64,000 bases of DNA from Cryptomeria japonica (taxonomy: Eukaryota > Streptophyta > Pinopsida > Cupressales > Cupressaceae). Positions 59,672 to 64,000 of this stretch are shown here, piece by piece (positions within the stretch are counted from its first letter, which is position 1; each line of letters opens with the position of its first letter). The position numbers were made by a program, and so were the translations under genes. Location: positions 145,518,897-145,582,896 of the forward strand of contig NC_081407.1 of assembly GCF_030272615.1 (NCBI RefSeq), written 5' to 3'. Below the pieces are notes generated by a model, which saw nothing but the letters and a program-made list of their open reading frames with translations, was not told where the DNA came from and made no database searches.

Positions 59672-60330
59672 ACCAAATGTCTACAAAACCTCTTTCACAT
59701 ACTTAGACTGTGTGATGAAAATAACATTCTTCATTTGCTGCATTTGCAGGCCTATGAAATTTTTTATTTCTCCCACTAGAGAAATTTCAAACTCATTTTT
59801 CATTTCATCTGCAAAATCATTGCTCATGTCATTATTACCTCCAAATATTATATAATCCACAAAAAAATTGCTAACAAGTATTTTATCTCCTTTATATTTG
59901 AGATATATGTTGCTATCTTCAGTGGTTCTCAGAAAACCTATCTTCATCAGATGTGTATGAATCCTTTCATACCATGCTCTCAGTGCTTGCTTTAATCCAT
60001 ATAAAGCCTTATACAATCTACATACCATGTCTTTCTCATCAGTCAGAGCATAGCCATCTGGTTTCTCAATGTATACTTCTTCTTCTAGTATCCCATTCAA
60101 AAATGTTGTCTTAACATCCATCTGGTATACCTTGAATTTCTTATGTGCTGCAAATGCAAGTAAAGTTCTGACAACTTCTAGTCTTGCCACTAGTGCAAAA
60201 GTCTCACCATAATCTTCTCCTTCCTCTTGTCCATAACCTTTGAAAACCAACCTATCTTTGTTGCAAACTACAACACCATCTTCATTCAAGTTGTTCCTGA
60301 ATACCCACTTAGTACCTATCAAATTTTATT
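59672..60330 (-). pseudogene. Copia B reverse transcriptase
   Basis: TKWVFRNNLNEDGVVV, KFKVYQMDVKTTFLNGILEE, YGLKQALRAWYERIHTHL and IKNFIGLQMQQMK are all present in one frame. The YVDD active site has become FVDY, which removes the second catalytic Asp, so it should be inactive even where the frame is open. Confidence 0.9.
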
Positions 60331-60720
60331 TACCGATCGGGGTACTAGCCAAGTGCTGTTTTTCTCAATTTGATCTAGTTCCTCCTCCATAGATTTAATC
60401 CAATGATCATCACCAAATGCTTCCTTAGCAGTTCTTGGTTTAATAGTGGAAATCATGCAATAATTCTCTCTGATTCTTCTTCTGGTAAGTACTCCATCAT
60501 CCTTATCTCCAATAATCTGTTCAGGATTGTGATTGAGTCTCACATATCTCAGAATAACATGATCATTACCTTCAAGTTCATCTTCTTCATTATCATTATC
60601 TTCTTCTGAATTTGTCTCTTCCGGTTGAACTTTTACATCAGTATTTGCTTTATTGGTTTCAGGTTTCATAGTTTCTTGTTCCAAAAACAAAATGCAAGGA
60701 TCTTCATCCTTTTTCTCCAA
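60331..60720 (-). pseudogene. Copia B integrase-RT connector
   Basis: Acidic linker (EETNSEEDNDNEEDELEGND) followed by TRRRIRENYCMIST and AFGDDHWIKSMEEELDQIEK, the usual lead-in to Copia RT. Confidence 0.8.
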
Positions 60721-60738
60721 ACTAGTTTCCTCTGAGAC

Positions 60739-61295
60739 TTAAGGATATTCATCTAGTTGAACATCAACACTTTCAATAATTCTCTGTGTTCGGTTGTTAA
60801 AACACTTATAGGCCTTACTCTTGGTGGAATAACCATGAAATATACCTCTCTTTACTAGAATCCGGTTCATAGTGTAGACAACTTCTCTCCAAAACATTTT
60901 TGCTACACCTCCTTGTATCAACATCATCCTAGCAACTTCAATAACTGACCGATTGTTTCTCTCTGTGATACCATTTTGTCGTGGTGTCCTCGGTGTAGAA
61001 AGATGTTGTTTGATACCATTTTCTTCAAAATATCTAGTGAATTCCTCAAAAACTTTATCTTCTTTCCGCTCTCCTTCTCAGCTAAGGCCCTAAATGCCTT
61101 GAACTTACTAAAAGCTTCAGTCTTATCCTTCAATAATGTGACCCACATCATCTTTGAGCAATCGTCAATGAAGATCATAAAATATCTGTCACCTTGAATA
61201 CTTTTTATCCTTATTGGTCCACAAAGATATGTATGAACCAAATCTAACATATGTTCCACTGAAAAATATTTACTCTTGAAAGTTGAGGATGCCAT
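60739..61295 (-). pseudogene. Copia B integrase
   Basis: YLCGPIRIKSIQGDRYFMIF, IDDCSKMMWVTLLKDKTEAF, then a deletion removes the RSDxGGEF block, and the end reads MNRILVKRGIFHGYSTKSK. About 44 residues between NRILVK and IFHGYST are missing compared with element A. Confidence 0.85.
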
Positions 61296-61304
61296 CTTTC
61301 CCAG

Positions 61305-61880
61305 CTAACATTCCTTACAGAGAGCATTAACTGGTTTGTCCAACAGAGGCAAATCTCTCACTGTCTTGGACTTACTCACTTTAACAATGTTATCAAAGTT
61401 TATATGACAAAATCTCCTATGCCAAAGCCAACTATCATCTATCTTTGCAATTAAACAGTTGCTGCCTTTAGGATTAAGGTGAAACAGGTTACCTTTAGTT
61501 TGCTTCCTAGTTGCAATCATTTCACCTTTGCTCCCATAGATTTTGCACATATCGTTCTTAAACTCCAATGGGTATCGTTTGTCATTGATTTGTACCACAC
61601 TCAAAAGATTGTGATTTAAACCTTCAACCCTGTAGACATCATCTACACTGCTCTTTCCATTAAGAGAAATAGTTCCCTTACCTTTAACCATGCAGGGTGA
61701 GTCATTACCAAATCTTACAACTCCGCCATCAAATTCCTTCAAAGAAATAAATTTTGTCCGGTCACCGATCATGTGATGTGAACAACCACTATCAATGATC
61801 CAATCATCAGATTTATCCATTCGAGATACTAACGCCTTCTGATCAGATATCTCCTCTTTAATGGCTACACATAATGTCTT
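61305..61880 (-). pseudogene. Copia B protease and pre-integrase
   Basis: The protease motif WIIDSGCSHHMIGD (catalytic Asp at about 61791-61793) is followed by VVRFGNDSPCMVKGKGTI, GLNHNLLSVVQIND, then LWHRRFCHINFDNIVKVSK and ALCKEC (H-H-C-C zinc region). The stretch is open. Confidence 0.85.
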
Positions 61881-62004
61881 CATTAGCATCACCTTTATAT
61901 TCCTCATCAGTGATATCACCATCAACAACAATAAGACAATCTCTTTTGCCTTTTCCCTTATACTTCTTGAATTTCTCTCGTTTGTGCTCATTATCACCAT
62001 TAGG

Positions 62005-62848
62005 ATAGTTAGCAACTATGTGTCCAATCTTGTTGCATGCAAAACATTTTTAAGGTAATTCACCTCTATATTTACTTGTACCTTTGAGAAACCGCTTAGC
62101 TAACAATGCTTCAAGCTCAACTAAACTATCTTTATCATCTGCTTCTCTACTGGATCTAGATTCATAATTGTGACTGACATCTCTACTTTTTCTTATAGAT
62201 GGGTTAGAAATAGAAGCTCTAAATGTAGATTCAAATTTCTATACACTACCATCATAACCATTTAATTCAAAAGTAGTAAGCTTGCCAATGATGGAGTCAA
62301 GGGTTACCTTAGTTTTGTCAATAGACTTTAGCTCCTTAATGGCTGCAACTTGGATAGCGTAGACTGGTAGCAGGGTTCTTAGTACCTTACTGATCACAAT
62401 GACATCTTCCACTTTACCTCCTGCACTCTTAATTTCATTGACTCTCTTTTATCCTTTGACCATACTACTGGATATTCTCACCTTCAGCCATCCGCATGTC
62501 ATCAAAATTTCCTCTTAGACTCTCTTCTTTAGCAATCTTAATATGTTCATCATCACTATAAATCTCTTCAAGTTTCTTCCATGCCTCATATGCAGTCTCT
62601 AGACCATGAACTTCTACATACTCTGCATCAGACAAAACACTGATAATAGACTCTAATGTTTGATTGTTTTCTTGTTGCTCTTTCTTCTGATCATCAATCA
62701 TAGTCACACTAGGTGTAACATATTGAACAACAACATGTTCACTGTATTTATTTCCAAGACTCTTGATATAAATTTTCATTCTATCACTCCATATCCTATA
62801 GTTCTCTCTATTAAACTTTAGACCTTCTTTCTTCATCATGTTCTGCAA
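62005..62848 (-). pseudogene. Copia B gag
   Basis: Starts MQNMMKKEGLKFNRENYRIW and contains YVEVHGLETAYEAWKKLEEI, typical of Copia gag polypeptide (UBN2). Later parts are LRTLLPVYAIQVAAIKELKS and IIGKLTTFELNGYDGS. The zinc knuckle at about 62008-62050 is C-F-A-C-N-K-I-G-H-I-V-A-N-Y, with the last Cys lost to Tyr. Stops near 62460 and 62240. Confidence 0.85.
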
Positions 62849-62895
62849 GATCTTTACATCAAGTTGTTAGGCTTAGACCTTAGAGGACCTGATAT

Positions 62896-62907
62896 GCTCT
62901 GATACCA
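62896..62907 (-). promoter_or_regulatory. Primer-binding site of element B
   Basis: GCTCTGATACCA on the plus strand; two bases later the LTR begins. Confidence 0.9.
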
Positions 62908-62909
62908 AT

Positions 62910-64000
62910 TGATGGTATGATGAAAGAATAATAATCTAGTCAACTACTAAGAGGGGGGGCGAATCAGTAGATAGAAAAACTAATACTAACTTCACCAATC
63001 TCAAAGTCAATCTCTCAAAGTAAACTTAGAACTATCAATGCAATATCACTATCAAGATAAAAACTCTCATGATAAACTAATTGACTGTTACAACAAACTA
63101 ATAGTAAACAACTTCAAACTCATAAACATCCAAATGCTTTTACTGACATAAGTAAAACTTCATTTCACAATGCTTCCTATTATCATGACTTATCAAAGTG
63201 GATTAAGTAGTTAAGAAAATCAACCATAAGAACATAACCACAAAAAACATTCACCACTTGACACAATATTTTTGATGTGGAAACCCAAATGGGAAAAACC
63301 ACGGTGAGATGAGACTCACAAGATAACTATCTGAACACTTCTGAATTTCGCCTTGTTAGGAGCCTAGCATGTTAAAGGTTTACAAAAGTCCTATTAAGAA
63401 CAAATCCTGTTAGGGACCACCTGGTTAAGGGATTGACTTTAATGCCTTGTTAGAAGCAATACCCTGTAAGGAGTAACCTCAGTATAGGATTTGAAATCCA
63501 AGCTAATGGATCACCTGGTTAGAGTATTCGAATAGCACCAAGCTTGTTAGAGCTTACTCGGTTAGGGGATTTTAATCTGCTATAATTGTTAAAAAATAAC
63601 AAGAGTTTTCTGATGTGTTTGAATAGCACTACACTTTCTTGTTCAGATCCTTTTCATGCTCCTATCTGCCTTTACTTAAATTGTAGATACATCATCTGGT
63701 TCGGCAACCACACACTCAAATAAAAATTTGCCAACTCTGAAACTAGAAAACTCATTGACCTTATAAATAAATTAATTAGGCTGGTAACACAACCAAAACC
63801 TAATTCTCTCATAGAGATTACAAACAAGTCGGTTCAAGTATGACCATTGGATTACATAGCAATCTCTACACATCAATCAAGAAAACCTCGATCGCTATTT
63901 GATCATCGCTTCATCGAACTCAGTTACTCATCACGTGCTTTGCATTACATGCAATATAATTTCTCATTCCCTAGACAAAAACCATTTCATCAACGCACCA
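62910..64000 (-). repeat. 5' LTR of element B, incomplete
   Basis: Matches 57172-58589 for its whole visible length of 1091 bp; about 330 bp should lie beyond the window. Confidence 0.9.

Larger units (their letters stand above)
57172..64000 (-). mobile_element. Copia retrotransposon B (runs off the window)
   Basis: Complete order on the minus strand: 5' LTR (from beyond 64000 to 62910), primer-binding site, gag, protease, integrase, RT, RNase H, polypurine tract, 3' LTR. It belongs to the same family as A. The two LTRs differ at roughly one base in ten by eye, so it is not young. It appears to sit inside the gag of A. Confidence 0.9.

Overview
This is plant nuclear DNA, most likely from a conifer or another gymnosperm with a very large genome (inference). 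There are almost no intact genes in 64 kb. Several generations of LTR retrotransposons are nested and decaying, and introns and leaders are plant-like. A small palindromic element carries a hammerhead-like motif of the kind found in Penelope-like retroelements, a group reported in conifers.

Left part (1-16 kb): a decayed pentatricopeptide-repeat (PPR) gene lies on the minus strand at 1.5-2.4 kb, followed by LTR-like sequence and a TG/AG microsatellite. The only apparently intact gene is a two-exon EG45/plant natriuretic peptide-like secreted protein at 8931-9512 (+). A shortened, cysteine-depleted paralog sits 5 kb away at 14268-14697 (+). Between them are an unrecognised 88-codon open frame (-), a single DC1 zinc-finger exon (+) and a 5'-truncated Copia element (-).

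Middle part (15-34 kb): a LINE ORF1 fragment with a DUF4283-like region is interrupted by a 3.6-kb hAT transposon (16248-19861) with its TIR ends and 8-bp target duplication still visible. Next is a retroelement gag interrupted by a 2.5-kb non-coding LTR element (21173-23720). A long AT-rich stretch follows, then a 423-bp element (31270-31692) built as a perfect 189-bp-arm hairpin with two hammerhead-like motifs.

Right part (32-64 kb): three nested stacks. (i) An old LTR element (5' LTR 32197-32916) contains a 7.2-kb LTR element (34860-42049). That second element codes for a coiled-coil/zinc-knuckle Gag and a long unidentified second ORF, but no polymerase; its 3' LTR is split by a 1-kb TIR transposon. 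(ii) A tRNA-derived SINE (50043-50268) had a minus-strand, gag-only Copia element (43004-50020) inserted into its target duplication, and that element later received two more LTR insertions, now solo LTRs. (iii) Two minus-strand Copia elements of one family lie at 52955-57171 and 57172 to beyond 64000; the second interrupts the gag of the first, so the rest of the first should lie just past the window.

All retroelement reading frames are broken. In the best-preserved one, every internal stop is a possible C-to-T change of CAG, CGA or CAA, as expected of long-methylated DNA. Apart from the EG45-like gene there is no operon-like or pathway-level arrangement; the elements are related by insertion history rather than by joint function.
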